A DNA stretch of 64,000 bases from Micractinium sp. NFX-FRZ (taxonomy: Eukaryota > Chlorophyta > Trebouxiophyceae > Chlorellales > Chlorellaceae): positions 100,541-164,540 of the forward strand of contig JAPTJF010000087.1 of NCBI GenBank assembly GCA_029339195.1, given 5' to 3'. Shown piece by piece: positions 49,114-59,446 of this stretch. The translations under genes were made by a program, and so were the position numbers. Within the stretch, counting starts at the first letter, position 1, and every line of letters starts with the position of its first letter. The notes beneath the pieces were generated by a model, which was not told where the DNA came from, made no database searches, and saw only the letters and a program-made list of their open reading frames with translations.

Positions 49114-52100
49114 TCACGGGAGCCGCAACCGCGTGCGCCGCGTTGCCTGCATGGCTGCATGCAGATCCGCTGGCAGCAGGCGAGGCACTTGCTCCACATG
49201 CCACCTCACCCCTTGGCTGCAGTAGCCGAGCATGCGGGCAGTGACTGGTGCAGCGACAGCTGCCGCCGCGGCAGTCCTCTTGCCAGGCGGCGGCGCTCGG
49301 GTGCTGTTGCCGGCGGGCGGGGGGGGCGGGGCGGGGCGTATGGTGGTCACTCCGGAGCTCTTGGCGTCGGGTGGCCCCAGCTCTGGTCCAACAAAAATGA
49401 GCTGGGGGCCGTATGGGCAGGGCGGGATGTAGAGGACCGAGGGGTCCGCCTGGATGTTCCACCACGTGTTGTTGGCCGCTGCATGACAGGAAGGGGCCAC
49501 GATGGGGGGAGGGGGCAGGCGGGGCCACGATGGGAAGGGCAGGAGCCATGGAGCGGACTGGGCACGTGCTTGGTGCAAACAGGCAGGCTGGGCGGGGGCG
49601 CGCGCTGAGCACAGCACATCGCAGCACAGCTGCTGGTGTTGGGCATGCGGCGTGGTCACAGCGAGACGAGCGCAGCTGGAAGCAGCCAGCGGTGGCGCGC
49701 ATGTGGCAGCACTTGTTGCCTGCCTGCCTGCCTGCCTATCCGCTGCATGCTTGTTCGCTGCAAATCGCTGCCTGGCTGCCTGCCTGCCTGCCTGCCTGCT
49801 GGACTGTCCGCCCGCCCCCTCACCTGCGTGTGAGCCACGCATGGAGGAGCCGCTGCTGGCAAAGGGGCGCCTGCCCTTGCCCAGCTGGATGTTGGACCAC
49901 AAGTTGTTGTGGCACCCTGCAGCAGGACGGCAGGGGCGGGTCACACAAGGCACAATGCCAGTGTAAGCAGCAGGAGGGCATGGCGTGGCACGGGGTGGCT
50001 CTGCACCACCGCAGAACTGTGCCAATGGTCTGACCACCGGCTTGGTGCACGTCTGGGTTCGGCACTCTGCAAGTGCACATCATGCACTCCTAGGTAAGCC
50101 CCGCCCGCCATGTGTCGAGGAGTGAACACGCCAGCGATCCCGCCCGCCTCGGCCTCCCCTCCAGCCTCACCCTCCCCCCCCCTTCCTCCCACGCTGTCAT
50201 CCTCGCCCTCCCATTATGGAAACGCACGAGTTCAGGACCAGCCCCCTGCGACCGTCCAACACACTTGCACACTGCTCCACCCCATGCCACCCCTTGGGAG
50301 GCCCGCCCAGGTGCCCCACCTCCTCGGTGCATGTCCAGGTTCAAATCCAGCCCCTTGCTGTTCTTTATCACGCACTCCTGGGCCCACACGTCCATGGTGA
50401 GGTCGTGGATGAACGTGGTGGCCACCTCGATCCTGCACACAAGGGAAGGCAGCAAGGGGCGGGGGAGGATGAGATGCGCCTGTGCAGGCAGGGCAGTCGC
50501 AGGGGGGCAGGGTCGGCGCACCGATTGGCAACCAGATGAGACGTCAAACAAAAGGTGGCGGCATGGGATGCCGCGCCTGCCGTGCTGGCGGGAGCAGGAC
50601 CACATGGTCCCTCAGCGGGAAGCACACACACAGGCAAATGAGGCAGGCCACGTGCAGCGGGCAGGCCCTGGGGACTCACTGTGTGAGGAGCACGTTGCTG
50701 CTGTATGCCACCCACGCGCCGTGGTGCCCATTCCCGCGCTCCTGCACGGCTGGTCCCCCCCTGCAGTGCCGGGCGGGCAGGCAGGCGAGTGTGCCTTGCA
50801 CGCTGGTGAGGCAGTGTGAGGTGCCTTGCATGACGGTGCCAACCACTGGCTCAGCCCGACTGCCCTGGCGGCGTCTGTGGGACCCCCACTGCAGTGCTGC
50901 AGGCCGGGCATTGCCCAGCACAGAGGGCCATGCGGCCTGCGGGCCCGCCGGTACGGGCGCAGCAGGCTGTGCTGCCGTGCTGCACTCGGCATGCCCACGC
51001 ACACACAGGCACGTTGAACGTGCCGCGCATGCTGCGCATGCTGTGCCACACACCTGGGGCGCGTGTGGGTCAGCTTGATGTTGGCAAAGGTCACGAACTC
51101 GCTGTTGATTGCCTGCGCCCCTTGGTCCGCATTGATGATGTGCACCTGCGCGGGGGGGAGGAAAACAAGCAGGAGAGGGGGCTGGAAGGCGGATGATGCG
51201 CGGGGTCACGACATTGCCGCCTGCGGCGGCGTGCGCAGTCCTTGCAAGGCACAATCGTGCACAGTGCCCGCTACCAAGAAAGTGCAAGGGGCACAGGCCT
51301 ACCCACCACAAGCACAAGCACAACACAACAATACACACGCCTGCTCACGTTTCTGACCCAGCAATTGGCGGCTCCAGCTGTGTAGAAGCCGTTCATCCCC
51401 TCCACCACAAAGTGCGAGGGGTAGGGGGTCCAGGCAAACTCCACCGTGAAGTCCTCCCACCCGCTGTGCTGCACCTGCTGCTCAAACGAGTACACCGCTG
51501 GCTGCACGGAGTCCCAAGGAGGGGGGTGGTTGGGGGAGGGCCCGGGGCGGGCGAGGGAAGCGTGAGGTAGGGGATGCGCTGCCATCCGCAGAGCTGACGG
51601 CACATGAGCATCAAGGGTATGCTCATGCTGGCAGGCACAGCTGGATGAGGGGCGAGAAGAGGTCAAAGGAGGCCCTCCCTCCTTTGCACGCTGCCAGAGG
51701 GACCCCACCGCGCACAGCATTTCAACGGCAGCCGCAGCACCCAGCCCGCCCACTGGGCGGGTGGCACCCTCCCACCCATCACTCATGCTCTGCAGACACC
51801 CTTCCTCCCTTGGACTGCAGCCGTGCTGGTGTGAAGTGCACACTGTCTGCACAGATCGTGACCGCCACCCTGCTGAGGCACACATACAGAGGTGCCTCCC
51901 CCACCCACCCGCACACACCTGCCACTTGGTGCGCAAGTCGTAGGGAAGCGGGCGCTCCAGCTCAATCCAGTTGCGCCCTATCCTGGTTACCCTGCAGCAT
52001 TGCAGCCATGCGTGCATAAAACTTCATCTTCAAGTGAGCACCAGGTTGATTCAGTTGCGCGCAATCCTGACCACTTTGCAGTGTTGCAACAGGCACCCCA

Positions 52101-54829
52101 CAGTTACCTGGAAACGAAGCGGATGCGCTCTAGAGGAAAAGGGTCTGCAGCAAGCGGACAAGGAGGGGAAAATTGGAAGATCTGCTCATCAAACAGGCCG
52201 GCCGGCAGACTGCCCCGCCCCGCCTAGGCGCAAGCAGCGGCACACTCAGCATGGGCACTTTGCTAAGCACTACACTTCGACCTGGAGCCTGACCAGAGCG
52301 GCTAGGCATTGCAGCGTCCCCATAACATACCCACCCAGGAAGGGCCGTCCCACCCGGTGCAAGCCTTCTCCCGCCCCTTCTTCTTCATGGGGACTCCGCC
52401 ACACACGGCCGCCCTGGCCAGGCTACTCACAAGCCTGCTCCCCTCGCCCTCCCCCACAACCTCCCCCACTCACTGCTCCCGCTGGGCACGGCGTTCTCGC
52501 CGTAGATGTAGGCATCCAGGGTGCCCGCTTGTGAGGCAACCTGCACGCCGCCGCCCCCGCCAGAGGGCAGCACAGGCACCTCTGGCGTGCGCAGCCCCAG
52601 ATGCGCCGCCTGGCTCAGGGACTCCTCTGCCGCGGGTGAGAGGGGGAGGAAGCCGGCGGGGCCGGGGCCCTGCAGCCGCCTGCGCCCCTCGGTGGAAAGC
52701 CGCTGCTGTGCCTGCTGTGCGCGCTCTTCTGCGCCCAGCAGGCGCCGCCCCCGCCGGGTGGCGGCGGGGCGCGTGAGCTGCGGCGCCCGCGCAAAGATGC
52801 GCACCCACTGCCCCACGCGAATGCCGGCCGTCGTTGCCAGCACCAGGCGGCGCGCCCCCCTGACTGTGTCCTGTGTTATGTTGCTGATCAGGTACTGTGG
52901 GTGTGTGCTGTTGATCTCTGGACCCACAGTTGTGAGGAAGCCGCCCGACCACTGCCACTCCATTCTGTCGCCTGCACGCGAGGGAGGCGGGGGCAGGGGT
53001 GGGAAGCGCAGCGGGTGGGGGTGCCAGCATGTATGCACCACTCACTCTTTGCTGGCGTCCGTTGCTCGTTCGGAGTGATGTGCACACGCTAGCAGAGCGG
53101 AGCAAAAGCTTGCACTGCGGCGGCAGCGGCTGCCCTTGTCGTGCATTTGCAGAGGCGGCTGGGATAACCGAGCAAAGCATGCACAGCAGCAGGGCTGCTG
53201 CATACCGTAGCTGTGCACAGCAGGTTTGGCAAGGTTGCTGTGGCACAGCTCACCATAGATGCGTTTCAAGCCATGAGGGAAGAAGAGTGTCGTGCGATTC
53301 ATCTGTGGAAGGGTCAGAAGAAGCCAAGAGCGGGCCTTAGAGAGGGGCATGTGCCTCTTGAGGGTGGCCACTTAGCCACTGCCTTCTGCAGCAGCAGCAT
53401 GCTGCTGGCACAGCCACAGGCAGCGCACTGACCGGTAGGTGCTCCTGAGCTGTCACGGGTTCGACCAGCAACAGGCAGCAGGACAGCAAAGCCGGTGTGC
53501 TGAGGGCACACATCTCCCCGCAGCACCACACCAACAGGAGGTGCACCAACCGATGCTGCACTCACCCCCCGCCTGCCGCATCACCACATTGCTCTGCATG
53601 CCCAGATGAGCCCCGTGCTATACCTCCCCTCCTCACCACATTACACACTCACCCACACTTGTGCGCTGCATGACCGCCACATTGCTCTGTGCCAGCTCAG
53701 CCCTCCTCCACCTCCCTCCTTCCCCCTCCCCGCCTCCCTGCCCACACGGAAGCGCAGCAGTGTGTGCTCACCCCCGCGCCCTTCAACGCCACGTTGCTCT
53801 GCGTCAGCTCCAGCATCCGGGTGATCTTGTACAGCCCGGACGGCACAAATACAGTCACGCCCGCCCGCCCGTTGTTGCCAAAACCTGTGCCCCCGGGCTT
53901 CTGCACGTGGGGTGGGTGGACGGCGGGTGGACGGCGGGTGGGGGACGGGTGAGATGCGCTTGCGAGGGGATAGAGACGGCTACAGTTACGAGCGCAAGGG
54001 GGGTGGGGGCTGACTAGGGTGCCACGGGTACACGTTGCAAGTGCCCGCCCAGAGCAGCACAGCCAGAGCAGCAGAGCCAGGCCATCGCGCTTGGTTCCCA
54101 TCCAGCTCACAGCTGCCACTGCACACACCCGGCTTGCCCCCCTGGACTCCCACTGGGCAGCGCCCACAAGCCAGCCCTTACAGGAGCCACCCCAACCCTG
54201 AACACCACTTGGGCCCCCGCTCGCACCGGGCAGCGCCCGCGGGCCACCGGATTGATCGCGCTGGGGGGCGGCGGGTTGGGGCAGGGGTTGGTGGTGAGGT
54301 TGTAGGCGGCAGCCGAGGCGGCACGGATGGCGGCCAAGAAGGCTTTGCTGTCGTCGGTCACACCGTTGCCTGTGGCCCCGTAGCTCCGGACATCAAAGAC
54401 GGCCTGGGTGTAGCTGGGGAGGCGGGGGGAGCCGGCTGCACAGGAGGGTGGGGGGAGGGGAAAGGCGGTGGGGCGGGCGAGCGGGCGCGGGCTGCCAAGC
54501 GTGGGGGCGCAGAGAGCGGGCGCCGAGAGCTGAGCCAAACACAACCGCAGCGTGCTGCCTGAGCTGCCAGGCACAGGTCTGGAAACAAACCCACGTCCGA
54601 GCAAGCATGATAGGCCAGGGGCAGATGGAGGAGGCAGCGGCGGGAGGTACGCACCGCCGTAGCCGGCATAGCTCCAGTCCGCCAGGCGCCCGGTGGGCCT
54701 CCACAGCTCTCCATTCTGCCCCCACAGCCTGCTGGTCTGCGCAACACCGCTAGTGGGTGCAGCCAGCAGCAGTGCCGCCAGGAGGGCAACGGCCGCCGCC
54801 GGCAGTGCCGCCGCCAGGCGCCGGCACAT
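49114..54829 (-). CDS. Secreted pectate-lyase-fold (right-handed beta-helix) protein
   Basis: About thirteen exons run from ATG 54827-54829 to TGA 49114-49116. Residues 1-30 are a signal peptide (hydrophobic core AAAVALLAALLLAAP). Exon 2 reads AVFDVRSYGATGNGVTDDSK, the typical opening of Pectate_lyase_3 domains, and exon 3 gives GVTVFVPSGLYKITRMLEL then NVALKGAG. Later exons contain EWQWSGGFLTTVGPEINSTH, VEGMNGFYTAGAANCWVRN, VHIINADQGAQAINSEFVTF and repeated beta-helix turns ending NNLWSNIQ and NNTWWNIQ. A 160-residue Arg/Ala/Gly-rich insert lies in exon 5 (52972-52475), and the C-terminus is Pro-rich ([13 protein letters not shown]). Such proteins are often extracellular polysaccharide lyases or hydrolases, but I cannot assign catalytic residues. 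A wall or matrix role is inferred. Two introns hold exon-edge copies. Confidence 0.82.
52046..52090 (-). repeat. Intronic copy of the acceptor and start of the exon encoding VTRIGRNWIELE
   Basis: It resembles 51961-52005, which spans the true acceptor at 51994, at about 28 of 38 positions, with TCAGTTGCGC and TTTGCAG kept. It lies just upstream in the same intron. Confidence 0.65.
53585..53700 (-). repeat. Two intronic copies of the exon-3 end of the pectate-lyase-fold gene
   Basis: Copies at 53678-53700 and about 53585-53611 carry CCACATTGCTCTG, as in CCACGTTGCTCTG of the exon at 53789-53813. They would read QSNVAV and QSNVVM for the real QSNVAL, and each is followed by a GTGAG donor-like site, as in the parent. 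Confidence 0.75.
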
Positions 54830-55017
54830 GCCTAGGAGCTTCTGCTGCCTTGTTCGGCGGCAGGACAGGGTGGGATCGCTTTGATAATCGTCCGACCAGG
54901 CCTGAATAAGCGCTGCTGCAGGGAATTCGAAGAGGAGGACGCGGGAGGGTTCGGCCGCGCCCCCGAAGCAGCACTTGCGGCAGCTTGACAGCAGCAGTCA
55001 CACACTGCTTACTTTTA

Positions 55018-55039
55018 GGGGGGGGGGGGGGGGGGGGGG
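55018..55039 (+). repeat. Homopolymer of 22 G
   Basis: An uninterrupted G run at 55018-55039, about 190 bp upstream of the minus-strand start at 54829, could form a G-quadruplex. Its exact length may be affected by sequencing or assembly error. Confidence 0.8.
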
Positions 55040-55427
55040 CCTGAGGCCGAGTTTGGACGTGGGCACTTACGGCAGAAGCGCCCGCTCCTATGAGCTACCG
55101 TGTAGGAAGGAAGCGTGATCGGGAAGGAGCAGCAAACCTGGACGGGTACCCGCTCAAGGGAATACCCAGGACAAACTCGGGGGGTGGGTCGAACCTCCCC
55201 CTCATGGCTGCCAGCCTGGGTGAGCGCTGGCGGGAAGGTGCGCGCCAGCGAGTCACTTGGCACCCAGGGTGCCCCAATCCCTAGGATAACGGGTGAAGAA
55301 CACCAGGCCAGTGCATGGCGGATGCAGCTGGGCACATGAGCACTGTGTGTGGCAGGTAACCAGCAGGCAGGGATGCTAGCAGAGTTTTGGTGACGTGCGG
55401 CCTGCTGGCGGGACGGGCGCGGCTCCA

Positions 55428-55451
55428 GAGCATCGCCCCTGGGCGATGCTC
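55428..55451. repeat. Perfect 11-bp inverted repeat, 2-nt spacer
   Basis: GAGCATCGCCC, then CT, then GGGCGATGCTC. The two-base spacer makes it nearly a palindrome, so a dimeric DNA-binding site is as likely as an RNA hairpin. Confidence 0.85.
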
Positions 55452-55690
55452 TCAGTTGCAACAAACCCGCTGGAGCACACTGTGTGCAGCATGCGCAGCT
55501 GCACCGCATGGCACCAGCCAGCCTGCCTGCAGCGTTCCTCTTGTGTTCTGCCGTTCACCAAGCGGCACAGCGCTCGCTGCACGGTATCCGGCACGCAGCA
55601 GGCCTGCAGAAGAGGAGGCAGGGCAGTGTTGTGTTGCAAAGTGTGACACATAAACTGCAACAGCCGCCTCGCAGTGATGTCTGGTACACT

Positions 55691-55733
55691 GAAGGATGCT
55701 GGGGATGGAAAAAAATCCTCCCCAGCATCCTTC
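55691..55733. repeat. Perfect 15-bp inverted repeat with A-rich loop
   Basis: GAAGGATGCTGGGGA (55691-55705) and its exact complement (55719-55733) flank a 13-nt loop containing seven A. The loop can pair further (GGA with TCC). It lies about 170 bp upstream of the IMPL1 start. Confidence 0.88.
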
Positions 55734-55902
55734 CTCTTGCGCTATGCTGTGCCATGCTGGGACCCTAGGGGATGATAGACCAAACCGGGGGATTTGTTTG
55801 AGCATCGCACCTGGTATTATTAGCACGTGATAACCTGAAGCACCGCGTGGCTTGAGAAGCCTGAGTAGCTTGCGAACACTGAGCGGTGCCTTGCCGATCA
55901 AC

Positions 55903-58900
55903 ATGCAGGCAGCCGCGGTGTGCCAACGCCTTCAGGGGCGCGCCTCACATGTGCAGCACCGGCGCGCGGGCGGCAGCAGCGGTCGGCGGGCAGCGGCGGC
56001 GCGGCGGCAGGTGGCGGTGCTGGCCGACGCACGGGTTGCCAACAAGCAGCTGCTTGAAGTGGCTCAGACCGCAGCCGCCGCCGGAGCCAAGGTGAACAAT
56101 GGGACAAAATGTGTGTGCGTTACTGGGGTGTGCAGTCTGATACGCTGCCGTGCGTTGCCAGGAATGCACTGCGCCAGCGAGCGCCGGCACCGCTCCTTCC
56201 CAAGGGTGCCAACGCCCATGTGGCTGTTGCGTACTTCATAACGCACGACCCTTGCCATCCAAGTGCACATCTCGTGATGGAAGCCATCGACCATCCAGCT
56301 CAGTTCTGGGAACGGGCGCCACCAACTCGATGATTGCCGCCTAGGCATGCGCGCGCCCCCAGCCAGATGCCGACTCGTTCCCCGCTTCCCCCTCGCCTGC
56401 CCTGCTCAACCTGGTGTGCTGGCCGACTGCAGATCGTGATGGAGGCGGTGGACCGCCCGCGCACAGTGCAGTACAAGGGTGCCACTGACCTGGTCACTGA
56501 CACCGACACCGCCAGCGAGGCGGCCATCCTGGCGGCCATCCAGGCGGCCTTCCCGGGGCATGCCGTGCTGGGGGAGGAGGGCGGCGTGTCGGGTGAGCGG
56601 CGGGGGTGGGGGTTCAGCAGTATATGACGTGAATGTTCTAGGCTCGGGGTGGCACGCTGTGCTGGGGGAGGAGGGCGACGTGTCGGGTGAGCGGCGGGGG
56701 TGGGTGGATCAGCAGTTGTGGTGCCGTCAGGGTGTCCAGGTGGCCGGGTGTGTTCCGGGGGGCAGAGGGTGCTGGGGAGGGGGGCGGGGAGGCTGGCAAA
56801 TGAGCGCCATTCTGTTGTGCTTTGGGGTTGGTGCTACAGGCAGTGGAGGCAGGCGGCGTGGCGGGTGGTCAATTGCTGCAACATTGTGCATTTGATATGT
56901 GGCGTCAGGTGCTGGCAGGGGCACTCTGTGCTGGGGGAGGGGGGAGGGGCGGCGTGAGTGGGAGCAAGGCAGAGCGGGGCATGTGGGAGGCTGTGGTGGC
57001 AAAGCATCCCCCCGCACCGCCCACCTGCCTCCAAGTGCCTCACCCCTGCACCCAATCAACCGCCTGCCCTGCCCCAGGCGACACCAACAGCGAGTACCTC
57101 TGGTGTGTGGACCCCCTTGACGGCACCACCAACTTTGCCCATGGCTACCCCTCCTTCTCCGTCTCCGTCGCCGTGCTGCGCCACACCACACCCGTGGCCT
57201 CCACCGTCGTCGAGTTCTGCGGCGGCCCGGGCAGCTGGCAGACGCGTACCTACACAGCGGCGCGCAACGGAGGCGCCTACTGCAACGGCAACCCAATCCA
57301 GGTTCGGTGGGTGGTGGGGTGGTGGCAGTGGGCAGGCGGTGGGAGTCGCGGTGGCTGGATGGAAGGGGGTCAGAGGTCGAGGGCGTGCAGGGCAAGCGAC
57401 CCAGGACTGCGAGGGGGTGGGCAGGGCAGGCTGGAGGGGCCGAGGCCGGCTGGCGGCAGCGGCAGCAGCTGGTGCAGCGTGCGGTGCACTGGACGCACCT
57501 TCCCGCTCCCCCTTCCAATCCAGTTCTGCTCCAAGCTGCCCTTTGCTGCGGGTCTCCCACACCCATGATCTCCGGGGCTGACCGGGCAAGCTACTCTACT
57601 AATCCCACCCCTTTGCTTGTGTTCCCCCTGCTTGTGCCGTTCAACAGGTGTCCCACACCCACGACCTCCAAAAGTCGCTCCTGGTCACCGGCTTTGGCTA
57701 CGAGCACGACGAGTGCTGGGAGGCCAACCTGCGCCTGTTCAAGCACTTCACTGATGTCACCCAGGGCGTGCGGCGGCTGGGGTCGGCGGCCGTGGACATG
57801 TGCCACGTGGCCAGCGGTGTGTGCGTCACCTGAACCTGCTCATCTGTCTGCCTGCCTCAGTCTTCCTGTCGTGTGTGGGGTGTGGGCTGGGGTCGGCCGC
57901 TGCGGAACATGCGCCACGTGGCCAGCGGTGGGTGCATCACTCATCTCCACTTATCTTTTTGTCTGCCTCAGTCTTCCTTGTCATGATGGGGGCTGGGGTC
58001 GGTCGCTGTGGGACATGGGTGCAGCCTGCACCTCGTGACCAAGTGCTAGCATGCAATATCAGTGTTGGCAACTTGACATGTGCAGGCATGGTGGACGCGT
58101 TCTGGGAGTACCGCCTGAAGCCGTGGGACATGGCTGCCGGCGTGCTGGTGGTGGAGGAGGCGGGGGGCAGCGTCACCACCATGGACGGACGCGCTTTCTC
58201 GGGTGGGTGGGTGGGTGGGTGGGTGGGGTGCCGGGGGTGTGCGGCACCCGGCGCCTGCGCCGTGCAGAATGCTTGCCTGCTTGCATACATCGTACAGTGT
58301 ACGTGCCTGCCTGCCGGCCTGCCGGCCTGCGGCTGGCCGGGGTGCACTGCCGATGGGCACCAGCGTAGAAGGGCACAGAGCACCCACCCCGGCCTACTCC
58401 GCTCCAGCAGCATCCTGCACCCGGCCACCATGCTCCCCCATGTCCCGTCTACCCCTGGCCTTCGGTCTCCCTTTCCCTCCTGCAGTGTTTGACCGCAGCG
58501 TGCTCGTATCCAACGGCTTCCTGCACGAATCCATCATGGCCCAGACGGAGCCCGCCACCGCCAAGCTTCAGAAAGATGGCACCGACCTCTCCCAGTGGTT
58601 TGTGCCAAAGGTGGGTGCTGGCATGCCGCCAACGCAGGTCGCGGGCAGGCGGGGGGGGTGGGAGGTTAAGAAACGCGGTATCCTGCAACAATGGCTTGCG
58701 CCCAAGATGGAGGCTCTCGCCCTCTTGCTCTTCCTCTCGCCGTGCCTGCCTGCGTGTGTGGGGAGGTAGGTTGGCATGAGACAGGGGGGGACTTTGGCCT
58801 CTCCAATGGTGGGTGCCGCCAGTTGATGGGTGCTGACAAGTGGCATGCTTCCAGGCAGCAGGCCGGTGTGTGGGGGGAGTGTACACGTGTGGACACATGG

Positions 58901-59121
58901 TGGGCAGGTTCTAAGCCAAGGCGTGCAAGGGCCGCAGCACAGGTGGCTCCGAAGCTGTGTGCGTCCGGGATGGGTTGTGCAGGCTGTCACAAGGAGCCTC
59001 GGCTGGCAGCAGGCGCTGGCAGCTCGCGTTCGGACAGGGGCTGATGTTCAATCATTCTTTCCACCCACCCATTGGCGCTTTGCAGGGCTACCGCGTGCAC
59101 TCGGGCGCCCAGCTAGAGTGA
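55903..59121 (+). CDS. IMPL1: Plastid inositol monophosphatase family protein (IMPL1 type)
   Basis: Seven exons with agreeing phases (55903-56091, 56433-56592, 57078-57301, 57648-57816, 58086-58202, 58486-58610, 59086-59121) give 339 residues. ATG 55903 is the first in frame and opens an Arg/Ala/Ser-rich transit-like sequence of about 50 residues. Mg-dependent phosphatase motifs: KGATDLVTDTDT, the metal-binding LGEEGG, DPLDGTTNFAHGYP and KPWDMAAGVLVVEEAGG. The stretches VTGFGYEHD and VRRLGSAAVDMCHVASG match plant IMPL1 rather than the histidinol-phosphate phosphatase IMPL2. It is expected to dephosphorylate inositol or sugar monophosphates in the plastid. Introns 2, 3, 4 and 6 each contain copies of adjoining exon edges, the densest case in the window. 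Confidence 0.95.
56652..56716 (+). repeat. Intronic copy of the IMPL1 exon-2 end and donor
   Basis: Nearly identical to 56558-56620 (three substitutions over the first 55 bp), including the exon end, the GTGAGC donor and the start of the intron. The offset is 94 bp. A third, weaker echo is at 56920-56965. Confidence 0.95.
57551..57573 (+). repeat. Intronic copy of the IMPL1 exon-4 start
   Basis: About 20 of 23 positions agree with 57647-57669 (the codons for VSHTHDL), 96 bp upstream of the real acceptor. Confidence 0.8.
57778..58039 (+). repeat. Tandem array of about 110-bp units spanning the IMPL1 exon-4 end and intron 4
   Basis: Unit 1 (57778-57887) contains the real exon end (VDMCHVASG) and donor, unit 2 (57888-57993) is a diverged full copy, and unit 3 (57994-58039) is partial. 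All begin TGGGGTCGG. Units 1 and 2 share GCCACGTGGCCAGCGGTG and TCTGCCTCAGTCTTCCT, the latter in a similar place. Confidence 0.95.
58689..58715 (+). repeat. Intronic copy of the IMPL1 exon-6 end
   Basis: 20 of 27 positions agree with 58593-58619. The exon reads SQWFVPK; the copy would read QQWLAPK. It lies about 80 bp into the next intron. Confidence 0.75.
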
Positions 59122-59446
59122 CAGGCGCGCGCAGAGCACGGCGTGTTAAGCTTCCGGCCATCCGAGCACGGCCCGCCCGCCTGGGCTGAAGCGTGCTGCA
59201 CCACGTTGCCTCCCTGCTCCCTGCTCGTATTCTTTGTCAATACAATGTCAGTGTAACACTAATCCCACCGTTGTTGCACCAGCATCGGCTGAGCGCACCG
59301 CATGGAGTGGCCAGGTTGAGCATGTTCCCCCCGCCTTCAATCCCCCCGAGCCGCAGCCAGGTGTGCACAGTGCGGCACCTCCCCCTCCTCTTGCCTTCGA
59401 GCGCTCTGTCTTTATTGGTCACGCCAGGCTCTTCTATTTAATCAAC
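59122..59446. other. Spacer: IMPL1 3' UTR and promoter of the glycosyltransferase gene
   Basis: TGTAA at 59252-59256, 131 nt after the IMPL1 stop, is the likely poly(A) signal. The last 190 bp would hold the promoter and 5' UTR of the next plus-strand gene. Confidence 0.6.
59252..59256 (+). terminator. TGTAA polyadenylation signal of IMPL1
   Basis: First TGTAA after the IMPL1 stop, at the usual distance. Confidence 0.7.

Larger units (their letters stand above)
54830..55902. promoter_or_regulatory. Divergent promoter region with a G22 tract and two perfect hairpins
   Basis: This separates the pectate-lyase-fold gene (-) from IMPL1 (+). It holds a run of 22 G at 55018-55039, an 11-bp inverted repeat with a 2-nt loop (55428-55451) and a 15-bp inverted repeat (55691-55733). 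No coding block was seen. Confidence 0.55.

Noticed and set aside
49430..49919. NNLWSNIQ and NNTWWNIQ exons as another exon-edge duplication
   Set aside because: Both are needed in frame and fit successive beta-helix turns, so they are protein-level repeats, not intronic copies.
53455..53475. GGTTCGACC-like T-loop of a tRNA
   Set aside because: No acceptor stem, D-arm or anticodon arm could be built around it; it lies in an intron.
55852..55902. Upstream start for IMPL1 at 55852
   Set aside because: The codon there is TTG; the first in-frame ATG is 55903 and already gives a transit-like N-terminus.
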